A stretch of 64,000 bases of DNA, taken from positions 112,672 to 176,671 of the forward strand of contig JAKUCV010005653.1 of NCBI GenBank assembly GCA_028386065.3. Reading direction: 5' to 3'. Below the pieces are notes generated by a model that saw only the letters and a list, made by a program, of their open reading frames with translations, had not been told where the DNA came from and searched no databases. Below, piece by piece: positions 47,501 to 58,436 of the stretch (positions are counted from its first letter, which is position 1; each line of letters begins with the position of its first letter). This DNA comes from Turnera subulata. Its lineage: Eukaryota; Streptophyta; Magnoliopsida; Malpighiales; Passifloraceae. Made by a program: the position numbers and the translations under genes.

Positions 47501-50289
47501 AGACAGAGTCAAATCCTAAACTAATGCTTCTTCTCTAACTTCGCACATTGGAAACAGGTATAAACAGATTAGTCAGACGTGTCTACAACTCTATATGGGA
47601 CAAAGATATGTCGAAAATCAGAAGATGCATGCTAGTGACAAACAGATTTACACTTACAATTTCCCAATCAATTTTGGCTTGGCAAGTGGGTATCCGTTCT
47701 TTTAGCTTGGCAATCCTCATGTTTTGCTCCTCAAGCTGCTTGTCTACACTGTAAACCCAAGACCATGCAAGTTTCTTCTTTAATTGCTGTACCTGCTGAG
47801 ATACTTCTTCTAGATGCTCCATATTTTTTATCTTCTGCTGCAACTCAGTAAGTTCCTTTTCTATTGGTTCTATTGAAGTCTCCAGTTCATCAACAAGTGC
47901 ATTTGCAGACCCCAGTTGTTCATAAATACTTTGCAAAAGATCATTAACTTGCTGAAGAAGAGTGGCTTTAAAAAAGAACTGAGAAACAAAGAATGAAAAC
48001 GGCATAGAGTTAATTCCAATTCAGGCTATTTGCAAATCAATAAGAGTTTACCTTGAATTTATCCTTGTCATTTCCAGAATGTAAAAATTCTCTGCTTTTG
48101 TCTTGACTCATTATCACACATGGATTCTCCACATCAATCTGTAGAATTTATAGCATATCATCTCAAATATTCATCAGAGCAATTGAAGCTAAAATCAAAA
48201 CAGAAGAGAAAGGAGCTAGAAGAAAACATCACTCTTCTAAGAGGAACATGGTATTTTGACCAATTTAATTAAAGATTTTATCTTGCACTTGTTTTTCAAG
48301 AATCACTAAGTAAAGAAACATAGTGTACAAGGCAAATGCAAAAGGATGAAACAAATTCTTCAAGAAGAAGATAGAGCAAAATCTATAAAGTTAAAAATTA
48401 TACAAGTTAATTTCAATGAGGAGAGGCAAGAAACTAATGTTGTGATTGCATCTTAACAAGTCTGCTATGCAGGAAGTAGGCAACCACAACCAAGGTTCTT
48501 GTGGCACAGGGAGAGAAAGGGAAAAGAAACCAGCAGTCAATACAGAGGCACCAACCTCAGGGATTGATCGTTTCAGTGTTGTTGCTGTGAACATACAAAT
48601 TTTAAACTCCAGGTTTTCATAAGAGGCACCTTCTGCTTGTTCTTTCATTCTAACAATAAACATGACTGCTACAATGAATACTGGCGTCACCACTTCAATG
48701 ATTATACCTTAAGAAAATAATTACTAATACAAGGCCAATTTCTTGCGTAGTTTGCTTAGATGAACATGGAAAACTCATCATTCACTCAATGCCTCCCTCA
48801 ACATAGCCATGTTGGCAGGTAAAAACATCCAGTGATCCGGAAACTTTCAAGTAAAACCCAAAACTCACAAGTCATACCATCTGGGAGACCCACTAATCTT
48901 AAGGTGTAGTTTAAATCAAATGTTTATATGAATGAAAACATTTTTAACAAAACTAAAATAGTTTAATGAGCTATGGTAGATGAACAAACGCCAGTTTCCT
49001 GTTATTATATAAACATGTCATCACTTGAACAAAAGAAAAAAAAAATTAGGGAATGAACCAGAGAACATAATAGCATTCATGCAGCAACTGTTACTCACAT
49101 TGAAATGTTCTACAAGCTCCCGGAGCTCCTCCTTTCGACCAGCAACCTTTCGACCTGTAAATGCATCAGCGAAACTTTAGGAGAAGGAGTAAGAATACAG
49201 CCAGAAAGCATAACATATTCATATAAATTGGAAGAAGTATCATGTCATATCCATGTTGGGGAAGAAAAACTATGACCTGGTGATGTGGATAATATCCATT
49301 TAATTAATGAGCACCAACAAACAAAAGGTGAAATTAGGAACAAGAGTGAGCTCTATTTCTTGCCATTTAAAATGAGCTTAGATTTCCTCTTTTTTTTTTT
49401 TTTCCTTCTGGCAAAGTGCACCTACCCAATCTATAAGGCACTCGATGCTATAAGAGAATAGATAAAGACAAAGGTTGTCACAGAAAACAATTGATACCTC
49501 TATGGTCCTTGAGAATAGTGGAGCTAGTAGACTGAGTAATCCTACGTTCTATGATTATGGAATCACCGTAGACATCAGGCTTGAAAGGCTCATCTCCTTG
49601 GTTTCTGATCTCCACTTCAACAACAGCGTGACTGCACCATGTTAAGTCCCATAAAGATTAAATAGTAAGTGAAACTAAAGAAGAAACTGAAGGAGCAAAG
49701 CTCTAAACATGTAAGAGGGGAAACAGGGGGACAGCGCAACAGAGCACACTTGCATTGTAACTACATCACTCAAATATTTTATCTGATTTTTTTATTTTTT
49801 GTTTGCCATCGCATCCAACACAAATCTTATATACTGCTTGCTTGCTTGCTTAGCATACCTGCAGCCGGTCTTGATAAAATCCTTCAAGGTAGAGGCCCTT
49901 TGGGTCCCTTTGGCTCGACATCCGAATGCAATGCACAAAGCTGTGAGAATCGCGCTCTTTCCACCTACAAAGAGAGGGTAACAGACAAAACAAAAGCAAG
50001 AGGGAGAGAGTCAAAAATATTGTGCTCCATAAACAACCAAACATGTAAAAAAAAAAAAAAAAGCTTTAAACAGCTGAAACGCAATCGTATGGATTGAAAA
50101 CCCCTCACTGACTGACTGAGTGAGGAACAAGTATAATATAATACAATACAATAGGCACTTACTTCCATTTTGGCCGGTGATGAAATTAACCCAGGGGCAG
50201 AGCTCAATTTGGAGGTTACTGTGGCACATAAAATTCTCCAATCGGATCCAGGAGATGGTACCCGCACCGGACCTGGAGCCGGAAGACAT
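29314..50289 (-). CDS. SMC6: SMC6, structural maintenance of chromosomes 6 (28 exons, 1047 aa)
   Basis: SMC6 pairs with SMC5 in the nuclear SMC5/6 complex, which supports homologous-recombination repair. Exons: 50289-50163, 49964-49859, 49631-49498, 49154-49099, 48138-48052, 47978-47658, 46358-46239, 45988-45854, 44590-44514, 41844-41769, 40625-40551, 40363-40259, 39420-39251, 39144-39042, 38907-38795, 38244-38040, 36676-36548, 36411-36297, 36169-36084, 35976-35881, 33943-33807, 33722-33620, 32017-31938, 31839-31761, 31615-31558, 31082-30985, 30770-30676, 29371-29314. All introns are GT-AG, phases agree, and no stop interrupts 3144 nt. Walker A GQNGSGKS is at residues 39-46 (split by intron 1), coiled coils at about 175-435 and 640-890, the hinge at about 440-630, LSGGE at 963-967, Walker B with D991-E992, and the end is MAAPRS. 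Length fits plant SMC6. Odd: Cys-Pro at 31-32, where Gly-Asp/Glu is usual. Confidence 0.95.
29372..30675 (-). other. SMC6 intron 27, with an (ATA)n microsatellite
   Basis: A 1.3-kb intron before the 58-bp last exon. It contains about 18 uninterrupted ATA/TAA units at 29482-29536. No other gene is visible. Confidence 0.85.
29482..29536. repeat. (ATA)n microsatellite
   Basis: About 55 bp of perfect trinucleotide repeat inside SMC6 intron 27. It produces a false tyrosine-repeat ORF on the minus strand. Confidence 0.95.
32018..33619 (-). other. SMC6 intron 22
   Basis: A 1.6-kb intron with no ORF or mobile element I can support. Confidence 0.8.
33944..35880 (-). other. SMC6 intron 20
   Basis: A 1.9-kb intron with no recognisable gene. 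Short ORFs here (for example 35267-35593) are chance. Confidence 0.8.
36677..38039 (-). other. SMC6 intron 16
   Basis: A 1.4-kb AT-rich intron; nothing else is seen. Confidence 0.8.
41845..44513 (-). other. SMC6 intron 9, the longest intron (2.7 kb)
   Basis: Much of its length is explained by a possible Helitron-like insertion at 42862-43779. The rest is AT-rich without ORFs. Confidence 0.8.
42862..43779 (-). mobile_element. Possible Helitron-like insertion (918 bp)
   Basis: Read on the minus strand it starts TCTATCTATTTACTATATT after an A, and ends GAGACTAG before a T. These are the 5' TC and 3' CTAG ends and the A|T target expected of plant Helitrons. The hairpin expected just before the 3' end is weak. 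No Rep/helicase ORF is present, so it would be non-autonomous. Confidence 0.35.
47441..47580. repeat. 74-bp tandem duplication in SMC6 intron 6
   Basis: Two copies beginning CCTAAATTAATGC (47441) and CCTAAACTAATGC (47515) share about 64 bp with two or three differences. It lies within the intron and should not affect the coding sequence. Confidence 0.85.
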
Positions 50290-50560
50290 TTGGGGTTGTA
50301 TAATTATAAACCCTAGAACCGGCCAGTGGGTGCCTGCTTAATCGACGGAGAGGAGACTCTGATTCAATTCTCTCCGATTTATGATTTCTACCAGCCCTAG
50401 GAAAGGATAATAAATTACAAGGAGAACAGAAAAGAAAAGAAAAAAAAAAGAGAATTTGAGGAGCCGCCCGGCAACGCAAACGAGTTGAGAGTCTATTTTA
50501 TGGCGGGAAAATAGATGGACGGACTTGTAATGGGCTCCGTCTCACGTTTTATTAGGCCTC
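50290..50560 (-). promoter_or_regulatory. SMC6 promoter and 5' leader
   Basis: Contains an E2F-type site (TTTCCCGCC on the minus strand, at 50510-50501), 212 bp upstream of the ATG. No convincing TATA box is visible, common for housekeeping and cell-cycle genes. A transposon LTR begins a few hundred bp further upstream, so the native promoter is short. Confidence 0.6.
50501..50510 (-). promoter_or_regulatory. E2F binding site
   Basis: TTTCCCGCCA on the gene strand matches the plant E2F consensus TTTCCCGCC. E2F controls many S-phase replication and repair genes, which fits SMC6. Confidence 0.6.
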
Positions 50561-50689
50561 GACCTCCACCATTGGGGCTTTAACCCATTTCGATTCCATT
50601 TTATGACCAACCAAACGAAACTCCCTCCATCAACCTATCCTTTTGTCTCTCTTTCTTTTAATGAAACCAATTGTTTCGAAACTATATGT

Positions 50690-51192
50690 GAATATTTCAC
50701 ATCTTTCTGTTATAAATAAATTAGGTGAATGTCTTACTATCCAGTAAAATTTATTTTTATCACATCCGAATTTATCTCCGGTAAATATTTTACCCATACA
50801 GCTAATTTCTATTTGGATTCTTCACACTCCATAATTCCATTTTGTCCTAATCTTGATATCATCTTCCTTTACCTAACATCCCTTTGATTTTATCCTTTTA
50901 AATTAATCATACTTATTTATTTTTATTCTCCCATTATCAAATATAAATACCCCTTCATTCCTTCACATTCATATACTTACATCTTACCATAAATTTTACT
51001 CTCTTCTCATCTCCATACATCACTCTTTCCAATCTCCCTCCATCTATGTTTATTATTCTCATTTTCATATTATTATCAAAGTTGTATTATTACTATTAAA
51101 GTTGTATTATTACCATCAAGGTTATATTATCACCTTGATCAAGTTTGTATTATTCCAATCAAGAGTGAATTTCATCTCTCAATTTTATAACA
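50690..51192 (+). mobile_element. Copia-type LTR (TNT1-like gag family), approximate start
   Basis: Homologous to the minus-strand LTR at 24448-24900: shared blocks CATCTTCCTTTACCTAA, ATTATTCTC and the end AGTGAATTTCA...TTTTATAACA. The sequence after it (TTATCAGCACGAG) is shared by both copies and probably contains the primer-binding site. The interior resumes beyond the LINE at 60113. Confidence 0.6.
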
Positions 51193-51235
51193 CATTATCA
51201 GCACGAGTCTCTAGCCAAATAAGGTACTTTATTTT

Positions 51236-52379
51236 TTAGAATCAAAACTTTCAATTGATAAACTGAGTTAAAGTAAAAACTCTAACAATAGTACGAACAG
51301 AACCTGGTATTACACTCGAGCAACAAGAAAACTAGAGTGATGGGGATAATCCAATAAAAACTAGGAAAAAAGCGAATGCCCCTAAAATTACCAAGAGATT
51401 GAGTGTTTATGGAGAGATTGCATGACTTGAGGGGAGTCATGCCACAAAATCGCAGCTTTAAGTTAGCCATAATATCACTAAGCACTCCATCAAGGAGCGA
51501 TAGTTGTGAGTAAAATGCCTACGATTCCTTTCCCTCCACAAGTGATAGATGCATGCATTCCAAGCTAATCGAAGGATTAAAGAGGTAATACACTTCTTCT
51601 ATAAGTGACAAAGAGCCCAAGAGAACTCCACATACCAACATCTTGCAGCTTTAGTTATACCGCAAGCAGATAAGAGTTTAGACCAGACCTCTGAAGAGAA
51701 AGGACAACCAAAAAATAGGTGATCCCGAGTCTCCTCCAAATGAGAACAAAATAGGCAAGAAGCATTTGTGATAATGCACCAGCGTTGTAACCGAGCTCGC
51801 GTAGCAAGCCTATTAAGGATGGCAAGCCAAGTAATGAAGCTATGCTTGGGGATAAAACCAACAGACCACAACATTTTAAACTAAGGGACACGAGCTCGCT
51901 TGCATCGAAGAGAATCCCATGCACTGCGAACATTGAATTCGCTAGAAGTAGAAAGATCCCAATGCAGCTGATCAGAGGTACAAGAGGAAAAATAGCAAAT
52001 AGAGCTTCATCTTTTAATTGAAACACAAGAGGAATGCGAGAGATAGGCTAAGACCAAGTGCCATTGACAACTAAAACACTACCTGGAGCATGAAGAGGTA
52101 TTCGAGAACTGGAAAGGATTTGATTAGAGAGTAAAGGATGAAGAGGTCCTCGTGGGTGCCAATTATCCCACCACATAGGTATTTCTTCCATCACCAATTG
52201 AATGAGAGATAGATGAGGTGAATTGTGGCCGTAGCTTGAGTAGCTTACGAAGACTCCAAGAACAATTCATAGGTATACTCAAGCTCTATAAACTTCTTTG
52301 TTTAAGAATATAAGTGTGCATCCAAGCTACCCAAAGCGAACCAGCTTTTAGCAATAAATTCGAAATGTTTCTAGCTATA
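51236..52379 (-). mobile_element. LINE fragment, C-terminal part (zf-RVT)
   Basis: The minus strand encodes GFIPKHSFITWLAILNRLAT and then ITNASCLFCSHLEETRDHLFFGCPF, the zinc-binding region at the end of plant LINE reverse transcriptases (Cys-Cys-His-Cys). Upstream parts carry stops. At 52379 it is cut by element 2 and resumes at 59864, where WNAA|YIARNISNLLLKA is restored across the insertion. AGGTACTT at 51222 and again at 60114 is the probable target duplication. Confidence 0.8.
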
Positions 52380-52384
52380 TAAGC

Positions 52385-53743
52385 TGTTAGAAATAGTGTT
52401 TTGCTAATGCCTCCTTGTCTCATACAGGTTTTGATATTGACAAACCGGACATTGATTCAAAATGATGACAAACCCGAGGCAAAAAGAAATCACTCCCGAA
52501 GCAAAAAGAAATGACTCAAAGAGAAGAAATATAAAGTGAAGAAGAGCACAAGAATTGAAGCACAAGAAGATTTAGGAACCTAATTGTAAAAGGTTAACAC
52601 TCAAATTCTTCTAAGATGTTAGCTCAAACATAATCAATTTTTTCTCATGCATAACATTCTTTTTATCAATCATAAAAATAGTTTTTGAGCACTAAACATC
52701 GATGTTGTGCTTCTAAACATCGATGTTCCTGCCTTCTAAAAGGTTTATCAAAAGCGGCAGTAGCTCAAAACATCGATGTTGGCATCCCAAACATCGATGT
52801 TCTCCTGTCCGATTGCATTTCAAGATGTTTTGCAAAAACACTGTTCAAACATCGATGTTCACTTTTCAAACATCGATATTCTACTGTTCAAACATCGATG
52901 TTCAAAGTTTAAACATCGATGTTCTACTGTTCATTGTTTTAAATTGTTTTGGCAGTGCTCTAAAACATCGATGTTCAAGTTTGAAACATCGATGTTTTAG
53001 TGACCGTTGGACCAAAACATCGATGTTTTAGTGACCGTTGGCCCAATAATTCATATTTACTGGCCAAACATCGATGTTCTAGTGCTAAACATCGATGTTG
53101 TGCCGTTTTAAGCAGAAACCTTTTGCATCTTTCTATGTTGTTTTGTCTAAAGGTGTTTTGGAATGATTCCCCAACGGTCATATAAGTTTTTAGACATATA
53201 AATAGAGCATTTACACCTCTGTTTATTAACAATCAACTCTCCATACATTTATCATTCATTGATACACATTCATTCAAGTTTTTTATGAGCTAATATCCTT
53301 CATTGAGATTTGAGAGAGTTGCCTTATAGTGCTTATCTTGTTACTCAACATCCACTCTTTGAGAGAGTTTCTATTTTGAGTGTTGTGAGTGTTGTTATAC
53401 ACTTTAAGAGAGGATTGTTCCCTTGTAGTAACTCATAGGAAGAGTGTTTTCTTTCTTGAGAGAAGTCTTGAAGTGAGGTATCTTCAAGCAGGTAGAGTTT
53501 CGTGTGACTTGAGCTCTAGTTTTGTATATGGTTTGTTAAGCACCCGGAAGCTTAACCTAGATAGTGAAATCTTCGAGAGAGTCTCTCGGAGGACTGGATT
53601 AGCCACACAAGTTGTGTGTGTGAACCAGTATAAATCTTGGTGTGTCCTTATTCTTTCAATTCCGCATTTATTTCCTGCAAGTTTTTTAATTTGTCCGAAA
53701 AATGCTATTCACCCCCCTCTAGCGTAGGGCACCTGTTCTAACA
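52385..53743 (+). repeat. 5' LTR of element 2 (13 palindrome sites)
   Basis: TGTTAG...CTAACA. Palindrome sites start at 52695, 52716, 52769, 52790, 52848, 52869, 52891, 52912, 52964, 52985, 53016, 53067 and 53088; 12 of 13 are perfect. TATA box at 53197-53204. MSA matches: TCCAACGGTCA on the minus strand at 53011-53001 and CCCAACGGTCA on the plus strand at 53170-53180. Confidence 0.9.
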
Positions 53744-53760
53744 ATTGGTAGTGGAGCCTA
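53744..53760 (+). promoter_or_regulatory. Primer-binding site of element 2
   Basis: ATTGGTAGTGGAGCC follows the LTR, a slightly decayed copy of the site in element 1 (tRNA-Met type). Confidence 0.7.
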
Positions 53761-53798
53761 ACTCTCTGAAAGACTTAACCGTTTGAGAGAAACTTTCC

Positions 53799-55534
53799 AT
53801 GGCTTCTTAAAGTAATTATGAAGGACTCTTCGAAGGATAATCAACCACTCGTCCACCGCTCTTTGATGGCACCAAATACAGCTACTGGAAGGAGAGGATG
53901 AGAATCTTCCTCCAATCCAACAACTATGCTCTTTGGCGAATCATGAAGATCGGAGAGCAAATTTTGACAAAGAAAGTTGGTGAAACCACAGTGCCAAAGA
54001 CGGAGGAGGAGTATAACACTACAAACATTACAATGGTTAAAAACAATGCCAAATCAATCAACATGCTCTATTGTGCAGTCAACCCCGATGATAATCGGAA
54101 AATCTCTTGTTGCACAACCGCAAAAGAAATGTGGGATAAGCTGGAGGTCACCTACGAACAAACCGATCAAGTTCGAGAGGCTAAAATCGACTCCCTCACT
54201 GCAGATTACGAACTCTTTCGAATGAAGGAGAACGAGAGAATAGAGGAGATGTTCGAACGATTTTCTAAAATCGTAAATAACCTTCATGCTCTCAAGAAGG
54301 TCTACTCCGACAAGGACTTGGTCAGAAAAGTCCTCGATGCCTCACTCCTGAATGGCGTTCTAAAGCCGACGCAATCTATGAAAACATCGGGACATCGAAC
54401 ATAACCATTGATGATCTTAGAGGTAATCTTCTAACCTATGAAACTACAATTCTTAAACCCTCTTTGCAGGAACCAAAGAAGAAGAACATAGCTCTCAAAG
54501 CTTCCACCTCCAAGACGCAAGAGCTCACTGAATTGGACTCTAGCGATGACGATCAAGAACTCGGACTTGTCACCCTTAAAATACACAAATTTATGAAGAA
54601 ATAATTTGAAAGGAAAGAAAGGAAGACGTCTGGTCCACCCAAGTGCTATGGATGTGGAGAGGTTGGGCACATCAAGCCTAAGTGCCCCATGGCAAAGGAG
54701 GGAAAAGAAAAGAAGCCTTACAAGAAGCAAAGGGCATACATCTCTTGGGGAGGCGATTCCGGCGATGAATCATCCAATAGCGATGAAGAAGAAACGCCCA
54801 ACCTATGCCTCATGCCACGAGAGGAAGAACTGGAAGAGGTAAGTACTTCTCACTCAAACGAAGATTATACTTTTGAAGAATTGCAAGATGCATTTAATGA
54901 GTTTTATGGTAAATACATTTCGGCATCTAGAACTAATAAGGGCTTAAAGAAACAACTTGCAGCTCTAGAAAATGATATGGAGAAAGTGTCAAGTGAAAAT
55001 GAAAAGCTTAAAGAAGAAAATAAGTCTTACGGAAAGAGGAGTGCTAATAAACTGGAAAGTCCAATTAAGGAATGCTCATCATGTAAGTCATTAAAGGAAC
55101 AAGTTGAAGAACTTGAAACAAAAAATAGGGAGTGTTCATCATGTGAAACATTAAAAGAACAAGTTAATGAACTTGAAACAACACTAAAGAAATTTAACAC
55201 CCCTCAAAAGAACTTGAATTCTCTCTTAGGTAATTTGCAATCAACTAAACATGGAGTAGGTTTCAAGAATGAACCTAAGAAGAAGAAAGTTGAAACAAAA
55301 CCTAGGAAACCTATGTTTCAAACTAAGGAAAACAAGGTTAGTAAAATGCACAAACATAGGCAATATAGTAATTATTATCAACCTAGAAGGATGCACAATC
55401 CAAATGTTATTTGTCATTATTGCAATAGAATAGGACATATTGCTCCCGTTTGCTTCACAAGGCATAGGCATTGGGCACAAGATGAAGCTCATTACCATTA
55501 TGTCTCTAACACTCAAGGACCCAAGAAGATTTGA
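53799..55534 (+). pseudogene. Copia gag of element 2, broken
   Basis: Colinear with the gag of element 1 but with different lesions: TAA at codon 4 (53808), another stop soon after, a 1-bp loss near 54336 and TAA near 54602. Between these it reads LFDGTKYSYWKERMRIFLQ, an intact helical region and the knuckle CYGCGEVGHIKPKCP. From 54689 the coiled-coil region is open for 281 codons and has a second knuckle-like CHYCNRIGHIAPVCF. Because the lesions are not shared with element 1, the parent gag was probably intact. Confidence 0.85.
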
Positions 55535-55565
55535 GTACCAAAAACCCATTGATTTGTTTTGTAGG

Positions 55566-55700
55566 TATGCTTGAAGGCATCAAGTGTACTTTGGTACCTT
55601 GATAGCGGATGCTCCAAGCACTTGATCAAAGAAGCATCCAAATTCTTGATTGATCCTTGTAGAAATGCAAGGATAAGTGGTAATGTTGAAAATACTCATC
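55566..55700 (+). pseudogene. Copia protease stub of element 2
   Basis: WYLDSGCSKHLIKEASKFL with the DSG catalytic motif, then decay, as in element 1. Confidence 0.75.
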
Positions 55701-56062
55701 CTTCGGTTAAAATCATTCTATCCCTTCTAGTATACCTTTAATAGTGCTCTTAATGCTTAATTAATTAATGCACATTACATATCATTCTTGGGTAATGGTA
55801 GAAGAATCTTGTTTGCATCCCATTTTCCCTTGGTTGAAAAAGAGCTTAGAAGTAAATTAATTTTGCATGAAGTAAATCTTTTTTTGGTAGCAGGTTTATA
55901 TCCAAATGTTAAAATCCAAGAGCACAAGATAGCTTCTTTTTCGCATCAAGCATAGCATGTAGAGCATAGTAGATAGTTGAGGAACACTAACTTATCGTTG
56001 AACATTCATAAAAAGATGACACAATTGCTTAAAGCATAAATATTTTTTTATTATTATTTGTT

Positions 56063-56746
56063 TTAACGATTGGGTACAGCAGTGACTGAGAAACTATTAG
56101 AGACATTAGCAATATTGACCCTAATACTATCATTCCAAGAGAACCACATTCCGCCTGAATTGTTCTGACCATGAAGTTCGAACCGGTTTGCTGAAGGAAA
56201 ACGAAGCGGGATGACACCGTGATTATCTCCAGGCTGCCACAAGGTCTCTGTGAGCAGAACCATGTTGGGCTTGTACTGGTTCTTCAGATCTCTTAAGGTT
56301 CGTGTGAACTCATTAGAGCGCCTAGTGATTCCTCTGCAGTTCCAAACCAGAAGGCGAGCTTTTGGCCAAGTGGGTGGTAAGCCAGTTGTCCGCGGAACGC
56401 TCTGAGCAGTCATTGAAATTCGGTAATAGCTGCCCTCATTCAGAGTCTGGCAAGAAGGCTCTAGCCTGAACTCTTGAAGTCTGTCAGAGATGAAGAACAT
56501 GATGGAATTGGCCAAGCCGTAAAAGGAAGCTCGCAGGGTACTTTGGTGCTCCAGGAAGATTGTCTCCTCCATGGGTGTGACAAAGAACCGGGACGAGTAG
56601 AGCTCGTCAACGAAGACCAAACGAGGCATCCTCCCAAGCTCGTTTGGGAGTTCCTCTTGTTGCTCATTTATCAAGCTATAGGCTAACCGATTCCTTCTTC
56701 CTAAGGAGGCTCCCTCAACAAAGAAGACAGATGATGGAGCAGGCAT
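56063..56746 (-). CDS. Antisense ORF 1 of element 2 (227 aa)
   Basis: Open and the same length as its counterpart in element 1, with about 20 amino-acid differences and no indel or stop, in a region where the sense gag of both copies has broken several times. It ends in the same truncated LINE endonuclease start (ARLLVWNCRGITR, PNMVLLTETLW). The TATA-like box CTATAAAAGG is at 56847-56838. Confidence 0.55.
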   Translation of the reverse strand: MPAPSSVFFVEGASLGRRNRLAYSLINEQQEELPNELGRMPRLVFVDELYSSRFFVTPMEETIFLEHQSTLRASFYGLANSIMFFISDRLQEFRLEPSCQTLNEGSYYRISMTAQSVPRTTGLPPTWPKARLLVWNCRGITRRSNEFTRTLRDLKNQYKPNMVLLTETLWQPGDNHGVIPLRFPSANRFELHGQNNSGGMWFSWNDSIRVNIANVSNSFSVTAVPNR

Positions 56747-57420
56747 TTTTGTCTTGCTGAGATTTGAGTATCTCTCTCTCTCTCTCTGAATCGTATTTTC
56801 TTTAAATGCTTTTGATTATTTACTAACCATTGCTTTGCCTTTTATAGAAATACGATTATCTATTTTTCAAAGTCTAGACCCTACCTATTTTTCGATAAAC
56901 GGTAAAGCAAACCTCTCTCTTCACAAAACTACAAATTGTATATGCTCCTCAAGGCTCCTCTTTTTGAAAATCTTTACCACTGTCTACATACCCTTGTCAT
57001 GTTGCATGTTTTCGGGCAACAAACACTTGTGTTTTCTAGCTCACTTCTCACATGCATTACTTTTTCACTCTGGCTATCTTGGCTCTTCAATAAAGGGATA
57101 TGAATCCCAAAAGTCGCTTTTTTTGCTCATGTGGGGTTTATGAACAAGTGGTTGCTAATTATTGTCATTAATTCACCGTGCGTTATGACGTCATTTTTTT
57201 TTGGCTTACACAAATAATGAACATCGTTTTATTAAGGAATATTTGATTTCTATTATTGCTAGAAATTCGTGATTTCACCACTTATATTCTTTTTGGTTAC
57301 TAATAACAGGCTTGATTTTATTGGATCTTATATTCCTACCATTTATGTTTAAAAACAAGCTTGATTAAGAAAAAGGAACTACTTATTTATTCATTCATAA
57401 AATATTACAATAGAAGCAAT

Positions 57421-57804
57421 CTATGAAGTCATTTGCTTCTCTAGTTCCTTTACATGTTTGCGGACATACTCAACCTGAGAGGAAATTCCCATACAGGCCA
57501 TCTCGATCTGCATCACAGTAGAGTTGATCTTCTTCAGGGCTAAGTTCAGATGCCCCAATGTATGTAATGGTGTACTACTGTGAGCTATCCCTTTGCCCTT
57601 CGGATCATCAGTTTCCTTGGTGACAGGCTTCTTTTGACGCTTGCAAGATATGGTCGTGTCTTCCATCTGACCAGGGATGTTCTTCTGCTTGTGAGGTTTC
57701 TTCTTATTTTCCTCAACATCGGAACCACCAAAGAGAGGTGCACCAAAAGTATAACTTAACTCCTCCGAATCAGAGGTAGTTCTAGTCCTCAGTGGTGAGT
57801 CCAT
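57421..57804 (-). CDS. Antisense ORF 2 of element 2 (127 aa)
   Basis: Begins MDSPLRTRTTSDSEELSY and ends VRKHVKELEKQMTS, with a helix-prone C-terminus that is frameshifted in element 1. The basic run is weaker here (KKKPHKQKN). The frame is also open upstream to 57855, but the ATG at 57804 is the one shared with element 1 and lies 35 bp from the TATA box at 57846-57839. Confidence 0.5.
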   Translation of the reverse strand: MDSPLRTRTTSDSEELSYTFGAPLFGGSDVEENKKKPHKQKNIPGQMEDTTISCKRQKKPVTKETDDPKGKGIAHSSTPLHTLGHLNLALKKINSTVMQIEMACMGISSQVEYVRKHVKELEKQMTS

Positions 57805-58098
57805 GGTTTGAGAAATGCTTTGCCAAGCATGAGGATGGTATTTATAAGCAAACATGATGACGGTAAGGGTGTATACTAAATTTCATGTTGGAAAAATGTG
57901 GAATACTCGAGAGGGTTGCTGAAGTAAGCCATGACGAAATTACTAAAACTGTAAAGAATCACTCTACATTGATCTAATTTGTATTTTTATTGTATTATCT
58001 TTTACTGACTTGAGCGTCGGAGTGTCTTCTAAGACGTTTTTGCAGGTACCCCTCATTTAGGCAAAAAGATAGGGGGAATAAGACTTTCCAAGTTAGCT

Positions 58099-58199
58099 AA
58101 CATCGATGTTCAGAAACCAAACATCGATGTTTGGTGTAGTGCATGCTCAAAACTTTGACAGAATGCATACAACACTGATGTTCCGTCAACATTGATGTT
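58099..58199. promoter_or_regulatory. Remnant internal palindrome array of element 2
   Basis: One perfect pair (58099/58120, 21 bp apart) and two decayed sites (58171 AACACTGATGTT, 58188 AACATTGATGTT). It marks the place of the internal promoter found complete in element 1; the ORF it would serve has been deleted. Confidence 0.7.
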
Positions 58200-58436
58200 C
58201 AGGGAGTATCGTCTCTTTTGCTATCTTTTGATTATGTCTCTTTAATTTAATCTTTAGTTTGCCATTGTTATTCTTTTTGTCAATGCCAAAAGGGGGAAGA
58301 TTAAATAAGAGTATATGTATATGCATTAAGTTAGGGGGAATCACGTTTTGACAAACGTAGGGGAATTAACCTCATTTTGAATCCATACACTTGACATATA
58401 CTCTTCTTGGTTTGTCATTATCAAAAAGGGGGAAAT

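Noticed and set aside
47583..48005. Separate 140-aa coiled-coil gene
   Set aside because: It is SMC6 exon 6 with its flanking intron bases; the same applies to 30682-31104, 33566-33892, 37989-38324 and 39199-39456.
52695..53099. CRISPR-like array of short repeats and spacers
   Set aside because: The DNA is a plant nuclear genome, the repeat is only 12 bp, spacers of 9 bp are partly shared, and the array lies in retrotransposon LTRs without cas genes.
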